Below are positions 1 through 12,098 of a DNA stretch of 64,000 nt, one piece after another. The translations under genes were made by a program, and so were the position numbers. The notes under the pieces are model-generated. The model was not told where the DNA came from. It made no database searches and worked only from the letters and a program-made list of their open reading frames with translations. This DNA is from Endocalyx cinctus. Lineage: Eukaryota; Ascomycota; Sordariomycetes; Amphisphaeriales; Apiosporaceae. How positions within the stretch are numbered: position 1 is the first letter of the stretch; every line of letters starts with the position of its first letter. Location of the stretch: NCBI GenBank assembly GCA_001600455.1, contig BCKC01000001.1:2816441-2880440 (forward strand), read 5' to 3'.

Positions 1-129
1 CATATCTCAAATTAATACATATTCATATCTCATTGTCGTCAATCATTGTTTACATAGAATGAATGTCCTCAAGAGCATTCCATTTTCATGCTAATAGGAT
101 CCCATACTACAGTCTTGCTTTGTGGTAGG

Positions 130-1343
130 TTAGATAATATCACCTCCACCAAACCCACCAAAACCCCCGCCAAAGCCGCCACCAAAACCACCATTGCCAC
201 CTCCTGGCCTCCGACCACCGAGCCTGGGGACGCCGCCTGGTCCCAACGGGTCATAACGAGCCCCGGGTGGTGCTCGAAGATCAAACTCTTCTCCGTAGCC
301 ACCGTCGCCGCCAAATAGAGGATCATCAAATGTTGGATGCATACCTCGATTTCCACCGGGTCTTGGCAAGCCACCTCCTCCGGTTCCGAGCCCAGGGCGA
401 AGCGGGTCATGCGGCCCTAGAGCTGGAGGGTTCAAATCATCCGCCCCGATGTTTCCGAATGGTAGACCTCCGGGCGCAAGAGGACCTCGGAGCGGTCGGT
501 TGAGATCATACGGGTCTTCAAAGCCCGGGGGTGGGAAGTCGCCCGCTGGAACCGGATTGCGAGGAGGCTGGTGGAGTGGATCATGGAACGGGTAAGGCTG
601 CGCGGGTTGAGGAAGGGGATCTGGCATAACCGGTTGTCTCGGTGGTCTGCGGCCGGCTGCATCGGCATCATCTCGAGCGGCTCTATCATCGGGATCTTCT
701 TGCGCTTCTTCATACCCTTCCTTGTGGAGAGATGGCAGTAGCTTCTGGATGATATTGAGCTTGAGTAGAATGGCAAGATCTTTCATGCGACTGTCAGAGA
801 TGAATACGTCTCTGAACTTCATTGGTAGATCGGAACGATCCTCTAGACCATCATCTGACAGAGTAATGCGAATGGGGAGTGCAGAATTCGACACAAAGTC
901 TTTAATGGTTACTTCAGCGCGCGCAATGCGCTCATCGTTGACGGCTAAGCCGCGGATCTCAGCCTTCCCTCCCATTCGATCAATCTTAATGACGAAACGA
1001 AGCGCCGATTGTTGGTGTGCGTATACGAAGCAGTACGTGTTGAAAGACGAATTCCAGTTAGGCGGAAGTCGCGGCGACATCTCGTGGCATCTTGCTTCTG
1101 CGCGACAGCTCGACGTTAGTTGTGCTTCTTCAGATCACAATGGAAGAGATACTAACCGTCTGTCTTGTCTTCGTCAAATCCTAGAAGACGAAATCCAAGA
1201 GACGCCATACAGCCATGTGTGAATAGAGCCAAGGCTTCATGAGAGCTGCTGAGATCGGAAGTAGAGTCGCCTTGCGGATGAGTCGATAAGGCGTCGGCCA
1301 TAGACTGCAGTACAGCCGTTGGACTAAGCGGGTCTGTCGGCAT
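130..1343 (-). CDS. PI31-like proteasome regulator
   Basis: Two exons, 1343..1157 and 1097..130, with a 59-bp intron (donor GTTAGT, branch CTAAC, acceptor CGCAG), give 384 aa. The ATG at 1343 is the first in frame. The N-terminal half, ending in a helical stretch rich in Leu and Ile, resembles the PI31 N-terminal fold: the LPPNWNSS motif follows exon 1 and leads into YCFVYAHQQSALRF. The C-terminal half is Pro/Gly rich with DPL and FDDPLFGG-type motifs and ends in FGGGFGG repeats, as in the PI31 C-terminal region. Known members bind the 20S proteasome and modulate its activity or assembly in cytoplasm and nucleus. No defect is visible. The family call rests on architecture and motif recognition, so a divergent Pro-rich protein remains possible. 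Confidence 0.8.
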
Positions 1344-2928
1344 CTTAAAGACACTGGTATGCCTGACAAGATTCTGATTGATAAATGATACTGCGAAGAA
1401 ACCAGATCGGTTCGAGCGGATAAGTTGTTAAGAATGGATTTAAAATGTGTTAAATTAAATGAAGTTGATGAAACTAAAGAGGATTTAAGAGGTTGATGTC
1501 ATCGTTTTGTTGCCTTCGGAATAATATTATTAAAGTTTCACAAGCTGGTCTGTTGCACTGCCTCTTGAGGCAGCGAATGCTGTAATTATCCTAATAACGT
1601 GGAGATGGCGGGGTAGCTTTATCTTATCGTAGCTCTCCTTACAAACTACATCTTTGACAGATTTACACGTTAGTGTTTACTCAAAGGTAAACATAAAGTT
1701 ATGAAAAGAGAACGGATCCGAGGAAAACAATTAGATCCAACCATTGCAGCCTATATATCAAGTTCCTCAACTAATACTGTACCATTCAGCTTCGCTTTGA
1801 AAGCCCGGGCTAATGCTTCAGACACCTCATTCAGTGACGTCGTACCTGTGGCTCAATTGACGAGCTCGCGGAAGAACAAGCAGCATTGCACAGCGACTCA
1901 CTTGACGAAGTCCACTGAGGAGAGAAAACACAGGAAGCTTGGAATCAAGAAGTACGCTTGGGTATGCGAAACGCCTCATCCTCCTCAACAATGTGGTTGC
2001 AAATATCGGCAGAGACACGTACTTCGTTCTCCTTAAGCCGATTTTGATTTTCATACTTTTTTTCCCTTAGATGTAAGTTATTAAGCGGGAGGGCTGCTAT
2101 GCTGCTGAGATTATAACATGAGAACGTTCTGTAGCAGGTTTCTACCTAATATTAACGCGGTCTCTAATGCTATATAAAACCACTGATCAGATAATAAAAA
2201 GTCCCATTAACTATTAACAGAACAGTAATAAAAACTATTTAGGTTACCCCTTTCCCCTTTCCCCTCAATACGATGTGGGCTTCCATGGGCTATTATTTAG
2301 ACCAGCAGGCTAGTTAAATGCCACTACTTTCTGATAGGCAAACTTCCTCTGCCAAAAGTATAACTTACCTTTAAAAAACAGCAAGAGAACAAACAACACT
2401 GAATGAGACAGTTTATAACGAGCCTAGATTTATATGGTTTTTTCCCCCTATTGAGTACCCCAAGAGAGGGAAACAGATCCGAGGCTCAAGAAATAATGCA
2501 GCGAATATACCCCTCCCTCTGGAGTTAATTACCAGAACATTAGGGAAGACCCACCGCGACTGTGGCTGCATGGGCGGATATAACCAACCGCGGTTCAACG
2601 ATGTACATACGCTATATCCATGGAGTACATTAATTCCAGGTCATAAGTGAAATTTCGAATATTAATTCTTATTTCTTTTTCCCTTTTTTTTCTTTTTTTT
2701 TTTTTAAAAAAAAAAAAATAAGGTCAACCGTTACAGATGAGGTAAAGGTTGTTTTTTATTATCGTTGAACGTGGTCAACTACTCAAGTCAAAATAATATC
2801 AAGCCAATATACAGTTGGTAACATCTATACAAACATCTGGAAATATAAGAACATAGAATATATATTTTAAGACGAGGGATTCGAAGAGATCCAAAATAAA
2901 AAAGAGGGTGAAAGTTATACCAACCACG
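1344..2928. other. Intergenic region, divergent promoters, possible small exons
   Basis: This is the shared upstream region of the PI31-like gene (leftward) and the acetoacetate-decarboxylase-like gene (rightward). It holds T/A homopolymers around 2680-2720 and no recognisable family. Between about 1750 and 2060 the minus strand shows short coding-like stretches with good splice sites, listed separately. Confidence 0.5.
1751..2054 (-). other. Possible small multi-exon gene, uncharacterised
   Basis: On the minus strand an open stretch encodes a sensible acidic peptide (…SADICNHIVEEDEAFRIPK) up to 1956. A GTACTT donor, a CTCCTCAG acceptor and a 13-nt micro-exon (1914..1902, LDFVK) follow, then a GTGAGT donor and a CCACAG acceptor at 1845. 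Read this way the protein ends YDVTE-stop at 1827. A second reading of the last exon gives NEVSEALARAFKAKLNG and stops at 1751. No convincing start exon was found, and a plus-strand ORF of 111 codons (1701..2036) overlaps it. Family not recognised; it may be a relic or chance. Confidence 0.2.
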
Positions 2929-3899
2929 ATGGAGGAAGAAAACAAGCCCATTGTACACGTACCAGCTCCTTGGAAGCTAAAAGGGACGGTGTACATGGCG
3001 ACGTTCTGGACCAAAGGTGGCGCGCTACCGGAGCACGCGTATTCGCCACTAGAAGGGGGTTCGTCGTACGCTTCCGCGGCCGCCTCCGGAGAGTATCGCG
3101 GCGGCATAAGTCAGATCCAGGTCATTCGCTACACCGAGAGTCCCGTGGGTCCGTACGATGAGCTCATAATCTGTCCGGGTTTCTTCTCATACGAGATAGA
3201 AGACGAGGGAGGAAAACGAAAGAGCAAGAAGAACCCTAGAATCACTAGAATATACGTCTCGCAGAAATATACGTGCTGGAATGGAAGACATAGTAAGTAT
3301 CATTTCCAGAGAAAAAAAAAAAGTTGTACAAGTAAATAGTAGACTGACTACTAAATTCTCGATTTACGTCCGTAGACTGGAATATCCCCAAACACCTAGC
3401 GCGGTTCGACTGGGAGGAGCTACCGGACGGCGGCACCAAAGTGCAAGTATTCCCGCACGACATCGAGGGGGACGAGTCGGAGGCGCGGGCGAGCTCGAAG
3501 CCGCTGTTTCAGACGACGTTCCATCCGATGCGGTGGGCGCCGTCCTTCCCGCTCTCCCTATCGTGGCTCAAGTACACCGGGATCGACTTGGCCCTCGTGC
3601 AGCCGCCGGTACCCGAGGGTCGCGGTTCTCGCGGGGAGCTTCCGGGGACCGATCGATGGTGCAAGATCATCCCGGCCCAGGCCACCCGGTGCGCCGTCCT
3701 CGGCTGGATGGACTTGTCCCAGAAGAGCGAGGCGAAGAAGGACAACGCCGCCGCCGGCAATGAAGATCTGGCGACTACCGCGCCCGACGAGAACTTCTGG
3801 CCCGGTATCCGCCGCTGGCAGATGGCTATCAAGCTGGAGGATGCCGATATCGATTTTGGCGAGGGGGAGTATTGGGACGCTCCTAAGACTAAGCTCTGA
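2929..3899 (+). CDS. Acetoacetate decarboxylase-like domain protein
   Basis: Exons 2929..3292 and 3376..3899 (donor ATA|GTAAGT, acceptor TCCGTAG) encode 295 aa. The upstream in-frame GTG at 2908 is not used as a eukaryotic start; the ATG at 2929 gives MEEENKPIVHVPAPWKLKG, which matches the usual N-terminus of this fungal family. Conserved segments include YTESPVGPYDELIICPG near residue 80, NWNIPKHLARFDWEELPDG across the splice junction, and FGEGEYWDAP at the C-terminus. Such proteins have the acetoacetate decarboxylase-like fold, but most fungal members have no demonstrated substrate and I cannot point to a clear Schiff-base lysine. No signal peptide is seen, so it is probably cytosolic. The neighbouring transposase is unrelated. 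Confidence 0.82.
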
Positions 3900-4117
3900 T
3901 ATAGCTCCCTGCAATATTTGTTATACTTGAGATTTTTAATGGGAAACATGAGTCCGAATACGGAGCTGAAGATTACCGGGAAAGAGGTAACCGTGTACGT
4001 TAATAGCAAAATATTTGACGATAGAAATAAAGAAATGAAGGAAATGACACAATAGAGATTATTATATATGAGAGTTTTTCTCTTTTTCAATCTTGAACTA
4101 GTGATTATATGTTGGTA

Positions 4118-5473
4118 TTATTGACCACCTGCCCAGGGCTCAATCCCAATATAAGTGCAATACTCTTCCCACATTCCCTTTGCTATTTCTTCCCGTAAAG
4201 CATCCATCTGAATTTCCGATGATGTATTTGAAGGGCCTGGAAATAGCATTCGAGGTTGGAGATCTTGCGATTTGGGTGGTGTATAATCAATCGTTTCATC
4301 GTATTGATTCTCTTCGTCATAATTCCCGTCGAAAACATCATTAAATACATCCACCCCGGTAGATATCAGAAAATTTTGGATAGCGCACAACGCGTATACC
4401 ACCAGCGCCTGATCACAGACCGAAAATTCAGACGCACCAGCCCCTATGATTTTCCAATTTCTTTTTAAAACATCAAAAGCACGTTCCACTGTAACCCGGA
4501 GAGAACTGTGGCGAAGGTTGAATAATTCACGATGATTTTGAGGACGTATTGGAGCTTCTCCAAATTCTTGCAAGTCGTATCGGGTGTTAGGGTACGGTAC
4601 CATCAGCCCGTTACCTTGGGCAAAGCCTGAGTCAGCTAATACATATTTATTAGCTGGAATATTGAAATAATCATCACTTTGCGCGAGAGTAAAGGCGCGT
4701 TGGTCGTTTATCGAGCCGCATAGCCCCGTGTAAACATACGCAAAGGTACCGTCGAAGTTGGCGAGAGCTAGCACGTTGTGTGATGTGTATCCCTCGGGAC
4801 AACGCCAATTATTTGCTCCGTATTCAGGTACGCGTATGGGTATCAGGATACCGTCAAAGGCTCCGATACAGTCTTTGAAAAAAGGATATCGTTCCGAAGA
4901 AAGTTGGATCTCTGGTAATACCTCGTTGATATCTGTTGGGAGTACAAAATCTCTGTATAGTACTTGACAAGCTGAAAGCACTTGGCAGAATATAGAGCGA
5001 AGTGTAGAAAGAGAGTGTTTCCAATGCAATCCAGTATTTCGAAGGGTTTCGTTAGAAGCACACATCCATAGGAAAATCAATAACTTTTGACGGACTGATA
5101 CATGTTTGGTATCTTCAAATTTAGTATTTTTACGCATCCAACTTTCCCATATCAAATATGTTGCCTTTGACATCCTGAAAGTGTAATTGAAAACTAAATC
5201 AGAGGTACGACGCATATAATTCTTTGCCACTTCTTCCCCTGTTATTATAGGTGTATCGGTACTATCATCAGTAGTTTGACTTTGATCATCATCATCCTCC
5301 TCCTCCTCCTCCTCCTCCTCCTCCTCCTCCTCCTCCTCATCATCATCATCATCATCTAGTTCTCGTTCTCGTTCTCGTCTTTGGTTTCGTTGATGTAAAT
5401 ATAGTTCAATCGCTGTTTTTAATATTATTCTCCGCACCCCTATACCAACAATAGCTTGTTGGATATCATCCAT
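4118..5473 (-). mobile_element. PIF/Harbinger (HARBI1-like) DDE transposase, intact ORF
   Basis: A single uninterrupted 451-codon ORF starts at the ATG at 5473. Residues 39-63 form an Asp/Glu run encoded by a nearly pure trinucleotide tract (about 5285-5360). The rest is a DDE_Tnp_4-type nuclease: GAFDGILI (Asp207), YTGLCGSINDQRAF near 249-261, YVLADSGF (Asp281) and SSLRVTVERAFDVLKRNW (Glu330). All three acidic residues expected of the triad are present, so the gene is not obviously dead. Relatives cut and paste DNA with short inverted ends and 3-bp target duplications, usually with a Myb/SANT-like partner; no partner is present and no convincing terminal repeats flank the ORF. It could be a young element, a solo transposase, or a domesticated gene. 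Confidence 0.88.
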
Positions 5474-6049
5474 ATTGAAGGATTTCTTTCATTGTTTCTA
5501 TTACCAGTATTACGATGAGCTATTGACGTTGAAAGTAGATATAACCTACCGGGTGGCAAATGGCAATAATCATAAATTGGCCACTTCGTAGAGTACTCCG
5601 TAGTTATAAGTAAATATGCCACCCAATTGGCTGTTTATAGGGCACTAAGGCCCTGTATACGTTATAAATATATCATATATGTAGGCAAAGTTAGGTGGGA
5701 AATCGGGGGCTCTGGGCTACTGGGAGACAGTGGGAGCCAAAGCAGTACAGGGCCAGAAGGGCCTATATATATAAGCTAGACTAAGCTCTGGAGGGGATCT
5801 AGGGGTACAGCAACGATAAGCCCCACGATTTGCGATAAGAACAACCCCCACTAAATTTTCTATGAAGCTCATTGTCACTTTGTGAGTAAATCAATTTTTT
5901 TTTCTTTCTACCAGTCTATTTCTCTCTCTATATCTCCCCTACATTCCAATATATAACGTCTTAAAGCCAGTAAATAAACACTGTAGTAAACTGTTTATTT
6001 TTCACAAACACAGAAACAAGAAAAGACAAGAAAAAAAACGAGGGATAGA
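5474..6049. other. Spacer between transposase and RPC37
   Basis: This spacer contains short inverted repeats (GGGTGGCA at about 5551 against TGCCACCC at about 5612; GGCCCTGTA against TACAGGGCC, see the separate repeat entry), AT-rich sequence around 5665-5690, and a pyrimidine-rich stretch at about 5890-5940 ahead of the RPC37 start. No coding signal is seen. Confidence 0.5.
5649..5754. repeat. Short inverted repeat pair GGCCCTGTA / TACAGGGCC
   Basis: A 9-bp perfect inverted repeat bounds a 106-bp segment just upstream of the transposase. The left flank ends in TAA, like a Harbinger target site, but the right flank is AGA, so no target duplication is visible. It may be the decayed end of a Harbinger element or a tiny MITE-like copy. 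Confidence 0.35.
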
Positions 6050-7421
6050 ATGGAAATCGACACCCCATCAGAGAGCCCCGAGCTCATCGAAGACTCGAAG
6101 CGAGCCGAAGCCGCGGGCGAACAAGCAGACGACGAGTCGGACCCGATCATCGCGAGCTACGACGTGTACACGAACGCGACTCTACCGGAGAACCGGCAGC
6201 TATTCGTGCTCCAGTACCCGAACAAGCAAGGGCCCCTGCGATCGCACCAGACGGCGCAGACGGCCGAAGTACGGGTGAAGCCGCGATCGGGCATGTTCGA
6301 GGTCGACGTCCCCGTCGGGAACGCCGCCGCCGATTACGACCGCGATAAAGGGCTGCAGTGGGGCGCCGCCCTCGCTCGCAGCGTCGCGGCCAAAAACGGC
6401 GGGACCCACGGCCTCGCCGGCGGCTTCGGCGTCGGTGTTCCTAGCAGTAACATGAGAGGCGGAGGCGGCGGCGGCGGTAAGCGGAACGAACTCGATAGGG
6501 AGCTCGATAGGCTCGATTGGACAGAAGCCGTCAGGCAGGACAAGGTGTTGAGGGTGCAGACGCTCGGGGGTCAGTTTCCCGTCGAGTCGGCGGCCACGAG
6601 TTGTCGGTGGATGGTCGGGGTCTTTAAAGGAGGTGAGCATCTCCGCCGCCCCATCCTGATCCTGTGATGAAAGTGTGGGGGAAAAGACTAACGTTTGATA
6701 CGCAATGTGACGTGAATTAGATCAACTACACTTGACGCCGGCAACGTCGGTCATCCACCTCCGTCCGCAGCTTCACCATCTCGACGCGGCGTCGGAACAA
6801 GAACGCCTCTCCCGGCCTCGAGAAGGCGCGGGCGGGGTCGGCGGCGGCGGCAAAGAGGGAGGCGCCGCGGGCGCGCCGCCGACCGCTCGAGCGATCCACA
6901 TGTCGATCAAGAGCGCCGAGTCGGGAAGCGGGGAGATGACGACCGAGACGATGGCGGACCGTCTGCGCGCGGTGCAGATGGAGCCGTGGAGCAAGCTCAA
7001 GTACGAAGACGACGACAGCCAGCGGGCCTGGAACATGTTCAGCGACCACCTCGTCTACCACGGCGCGAAGAACAGTAGTAGCAACGGCAACGCCGAAAAT
7101 AAAGACAAAGGCAAAGGAAAGGAGGCAGAAAAACCCGAACCCGAACCAAAGCCGGAACAGCTCAAGGCCCAATGGGGGTCGGAAGATTTCCTGCGCGCCG
7201 TCAGCGGTATGAAGGACGGTCCCGAAGGCGCGGATAAGAACCTGCCCGACGAGGAAATCATCGAGCCCACCGGGGAAGAGATCGCGCGGCTCCAGGCTGA
7301 GGCGGCCAAGAAGACCGCCGCACCGGCTAGGGGTAAAGGAAGAACCGCCGCTGCCGCTTCCACGGCGACCAAAAGGGGTACGAAGGGGAAATCTGTCGCG
7401 TTCAAGGGTACCGCGGATTGA
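6050..7421 (+). CDS. RPC37: DNA-directed RNA polymerase III subunit Rpc37 (RPC5)
   Basis: Exons 6050..6632 and 6721..7421 (donor G|GTGAGC, branch CTAAC, acceptor GAATTAG) encode 427 aa. The N-terminus is acidic (about residues 1-35). It is followed by the Sin/RPC5 homology region with SYDVYTNATLPENRQLFVLQYP near 38-58 and LGGQFPVESAATSCRWMVG before the junction. The junction rebuilds FKGDQLHLTPATSVIHLRPQ, which is strongly conserved. A Gly-rich insert (about 140-150) and a Lys/Ala-rich basic tail are low complexity. The subunit dimerises with Rpc53 in the TFIIF-like arm of Pol III and acts in termination and reinitiation at tRNA and 5S genes in the nucleus. The coding region is markedly GC-richer than its flanks. 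Confidence 0.9.
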
Positions 7422-8307
7422 TCTACCCGAAGTATATACTCAACCCCCCCTCCCCCCGTTTCTTTTTTTTCTTCTTTTCAAAAAGAAGAATTCGTCTTTG
7501 TTACATATTATCATAAAATACCCGAAGAAAAGCTACAGCTGCATATACTCGGCGTTCTCAAGATTAGGGGATAAAATTAGGTAGGCGCATGGGGTATGGC
7601 CATGGGAAAATCATCGGCGAAAATTTTTTAACTTTCCTTCTCTTCCTTTTCAAATCAATGGGGACTCGACTAGAAGCACGACATTCTATAAGATAATAAA
7701 ACGGACCATCCGCTTTCGATTGATGATTGTCATATGAGAATCTATAGATAATTCACTCAGAGGAGTGGCAGAGACCAAAGTTTCAATAATGATCAACCGT
7801 AATTGAGTAGCTCATTTATAAAGACAAAATAATTACATAAAATAAGACTCACGATTAAGTCGGTTTAATCCATTTCGCAATACTATTCATGAATCTGTAC
7901 ATATAAATGCTACCCTAAGATTGTTATTCTAGTAGGTAAACTAACCCTGAGTATTGGCTATACTTGCAAAATATTCAGCTTCCGTGCTCACCACAAATCG
8001 AAATTCAGGGGTATCAATGTTGTGGGCGCCAGCAGGTCCAGATAGAGATTCTGTCTACTTTCCCTCTCCCCACTAGCCACCTGATCGATTCATTATTCCC
8101 AATGAAACTTTTTTTGTTCGTTCCAATATCACATATTCTGTTATGTACTAGATCACCCTCGAGGTAGAATACGATAAATACTCCTTCTTTTCACCTTTTG
8201 ATATTTGGCATTCATATTGGCCCTATTAAGCCACACTTGTAACTTTTTTTTCCCTTCAGATTCGTTCTGAAACTTTCAAGGCAATAGTTGATGGCCCATT
8301 TCGCCGT
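7422..8307. other. Convergent 3' region, no gene seen
   Basis: This lies between the 3' ends of RPC37 and PAT1. A poly-C and T-rich stretch (about 7445-7480) directly follows RPC37. The remainder is AT-rich with no supportable ORF. Confidence 0.5.
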
Positions 8308-10823
8308 TTAGTTCAACAACTCAACATCGAGACCAATGGATCGCATGAAGAGGTTCACGTTGTCCAGGCGTTCTTTGGCCATGTCGGGAGGTAATGTCTT
8401 GGCCATACCGACGGTGTCCATGACACGATCCTTGACGGCAAGTACAAGTCTTTGCTGCTCATCAGTACCGGAACCGATGCCGATGGCGGCGAGAAATTGC
8501 CACACGTAGATATCTTCTCCTGAAGCTACGGTACCAGGGAAGATGTGTGGTAGTGTAGGTTCCAAAATATTGAAGAACTGGTTGAACGTAGCGACCCTAA
8601 AATCATGTTAATTGGCCGTCTCCAAGATGGCGGAATAAATTAAACATACCATTGCTGCCAAGTCTGCTCGTTAGCTTGGCCGGCTTGTTTGATGAGCTCA
8701 GCACGACTCAATATCATAGTAAGTATGCCGACACCAATCCGAGTTCGTGCTACTAGATCTACGTTTACTTTGTGCGTGATCAATCCTAAGACACCGGTGA
8801 CTATGTCAAGCTCGGATTCGTTTAAGAGTTGGAAGATACTGGGCATGACAGCCACCAGAAAGAGCTCGATGCTCTCTCGAGTGGCGGCATTCGGTCCGAA
8901 TTGTTCACCGGTTTGAACCTGAGCACCTAGGACAACGTCCAGCTGATCGAGATGAATAATGATCATAGTAAGGATGGTTGTACGCTGCGTTGGATTGAGC
9001 TGTCGGAAAACTCGAGGAATAGCCTTCTTGCCTTTCGGGTAGGACATAAAGTCGATGAAAGGGTGCACGGCCGAATCCCTAATAGGCTCGTGAACCTTGA
9101 GGTTTTCCCAAAGTGCGTCATTAAGCTGGTCGAATTCTCTCTGCTTCTCTTCGAAATCCTCGGTAATTTGGTCATTTTGAGACAATACAGACATGGCTCG
9201 GACAAGATCTTCCAGCTTCATTAGAGTGGCATAAACGTTTTCAATATTTCTCAACGTCGCTTTCTTGTCTGTACTGCCAGTGGCCTGCGACCGGTTGCCA
9301 CGAGGAGTATCGTTACTGCTATCGGTGCGTTTGATGTTCAATAGGGGTTTGGGAGTCTTAGCATTGCTGAAGGAAATCTTTCCAAGACTTCCCTCGATTA
9401 CAAGTTGCTTGTTCTTGGGTTTATTCTTTGCCGCCTCGACAGCACGTTGGACTTGTTGCTCCATTCGTTGCAAATGGTTCTCCGGTCCACGTCCATGGCG
9501 CCTCATTCCACCTTGACGAGTACCAGTTTGGAACAGATAAGTCTGGGCGAAATTGGTCAAAGGCTGGTTTGGATGCGACCGCTGACCAGTCCTGAGGGAA
9601 CTATGAACTTGGTAGTAAAAGTCCTCCGCAAGAGCAGCGTCAGTACCATGATCGCTGGGGTCACCGGTAGCAGAAACCAACTGTTGAAGCTGAATTCTAG
9701 TGATGAAATTTTTGTCTTGAGGGGTCATGAGTCCATTATCCTTTGACAGTATAAAGATTTTATGATTGCGCTTTGCCCGTCTTGTTTCAGCTTCGAGGAA
9801 AACGGCTTTCTCCTGATCAGACAAAAATTGAGCCGGATGGGTGACGCCTGCAGCCTGGTGTGAGAAGGAGTTTTGCGGTCGGTGGCCCATAGAAGGCGGA
9901 GCTCCCATTATGCTAGCGTCCCCGGACAATCGGTTAGGGTTCTGTAGAATATGCGTCGGGGCCACTGCATGAGCATGCTGCTGTTGCTGATGCGGTAGAG
10001 AACTGGGCGTGCCCATACCTACGGAGGGGACATGACTAGAAGGAGGTCGCTGAAGAATAGTGACAGGGTGGCCATGGGGACCACCTTGAACAGCCTGATG
10101 GATATCGGGGCCCTGGTAACTCCTGGACAGATGTTGATCAAACTGCTCAGGGCGGTGTTCGTAAGATTCTTGGGGGTGCATGGGTGGCTGAGCTAGCTGA
10201 GGCTCTGGAACGGTGACACTTGGCTGCTGTTCAATTTGAGAAAGAGGAATCGCTTTTGGTCGAGCGCGCATTGCTGCCTCGACTTCGGCAAGACTCATCT
10301 TTTTAGGAAGGGGCGCGACTGAAGGAGGGGGGTTAACGGCAGCCGGCGTCGCGGTTTTCTTAGGTACGGAGCCCCAAATAGAAGCATCTACCTGCATATC
10401 AGGAACTGGCTCCGGGTGCTTATATTTTTCATAGCCAGTTCGTGCAGGTTGCTTAGGCGCTGGAGGGTACGCATAGCCAGTCGCATAGCCTTGGGTGGCA
10501 GGTTGCATAGGTTTTGTGCGAACAGGACGTTGACGATCGAAGAGTAGATGCTCCTCTTCCATAGCACCAGCTACCTTCGCTGTCTGGCCAAAGAAGTCGA
10601 AGTCTTTGCCCACGGGCGCATGTGACAGACCATCATCTCCACCCCCACCGAAAGTATCATCATTATGAACGTCATCTCCATCGTCGAGTTGATCACCTAA
10701 TCCGTCGTATGTATCTTCGAAGTCGATGGATTCAATATTATCATGATCTCCTGAAAGATCGGCGAATGGATTATAGGCTTGGCCAAAGCCAGGAGCGGCC
10801 ATATTATGACCCGATGAAGCCAT
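8308..10823 (-). CDS. PAT1: mRNA decapping and P-body factor Pat1
   Basis: Exons 10823..8650 and 8596..8308 (donor ATG|GTATGT, acceptor TTTTAG, 53-bp intron) encode 820 aa. The ATG at 10823 opens a conserved acidic N-terminus (NPFADLSGD, ESIDFEDTYDGLG) with KDFDFFGQTAKVAGAM near residue 75. A long Pro/Gln/His-rich disordered region follows (about 100-340), then a helical C-terminal domain including ENVYATLMKLEDL and FRQLNPTQRTTILTMIIIHLDQLDVV; exon 2 supplies VATFNQFFNILEPTLPHIFPG. Pat1 bridges the Lsm1-7 complex, Dhh1 and Dcp2 to promote 3'-end binding and decapping of deadenylated mRNA in the cytoplasm. Short upstream ORFs precede the start. No defect seen. Confidence 0.93.
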
Positions 10824-12098
10824 AGTGGCAAGTGGGACGATGACGCGAAAATGCTTGCTTGTAGTTCAATAATATGAGGTTAAGTAAAATACGGATATTT
10901 GAAATCGCAAAGAAAGAACCTGGTACACCATCTGTTAGCGAATTGAAGTTGTCGGTGTTGTAGAATATAATCGCAGAAAACAAAGGCACCGCCAGAATAA
11001 ATACTGAGAAAGAGTTTAGAAGCATTCATTTGACCCGAGTGAAGTACTTAGACTTTTTGGGCTTAGAGAAAATGAATGATTAACTTATGAAGCTGAGGTA
11101 TACTTTGGGTAGTATTAAATGGAGGGGCAGGTACGTTGTTTCCTTTCCAAAGCCGTAAAGATTCGGCGCACAATTTCCAAGCTGTGCAAAAACGATCTGA
11201 GAAGTAGACAAGTAGGAACTTACGGTTAGGAAAAGTGGAAGGCTCGTCGAATGGTTTCTTGAGGAGGATATGTGATCATGATGCGCGTAGCCGAAGGAAA
11301 TATGTCAATTGTTGTGGGAGAAAAAAAAAAGGACGAAAAAGATAACACAAAGTCGAGTCAGTATAGATTAATGGAAGGCAATGCTCCCAAATACTATTTT
11401 CGTGACTCAAGTAAAAGAGGAAAAAAAGGGGGGGAAATAACAGTAAATCCTAAATAAACATTTGCGAAAAGCAGAAACGTAGAATAGTAGGAAGAATGAA
11501 GAATGAAAAATGAGGTAAGAAGCTATTCAATGCCTCACAAAAGAATGATTGCACCTAGTGTTGACGTTGACTACACATACTAATCAGGTAGGGCCACAAT
11601 TACCTAAGTACGTAGGCAATGATACAATAATATACCCATTATATGTGCTAAAACAATAGTACAAGGCAGAGAAGATAATTCGCCAATGACAGTGGATACA
11701 GTTAACTGCTTAGGTAAGTTGGGGTCCGGTTAAGTAAGTATCGCTTAAAAGGGGTTCTAGCTCCTCTCATTACTATTTCAACCCAGATCATCCGAGATGA
11801 TGTAAAACTATTAGAAGTAATGATACCTAACCTGCTTTTCTTCGCCCTGTCCTGCCTGTTTCAAAAGTACTTGTAGTCATTCACATATGTCCTATAATAT
11901 AGTGAATAAAGTAACAATATGTAGTTACTGAGTTATGCAAATATTAATACTTTGCGCTTCATACTTAAGACTAAATTAACCCTATATGTCAGTACACAGT
12001 AATTCATGAAGCAGAGTCCACTACTCCTTACAAAGTTCAGAAATTCCAAAAAAAAAAAAAAACATAAAAGAATTACAAGCAGCCCATAAATCATATAG
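10824..12098. other. PAT1 upstream region
   Basis: This is the leader and promoter side of PAT1. It carries several upstream ATGs (for example near 11025 on the minus strand), A-rich tracts at about 11320 and 12048-12063, and the repeated motif AAGTA/TTAAGTA common in these spacers. No recognisable gene. Confidence 0.45.

Noticed and set aside
2908..2928. Extended N-terminus of the decarboxylase-like protein
   Set aside because: It begins with GTG; the ATG at 2929 matches the conserved family start.
3900..4117. Terminal inverted repeat partner for the transposase
   Set aside because: I compared this stretch with 5474-5830 and found no convincing inverted match.
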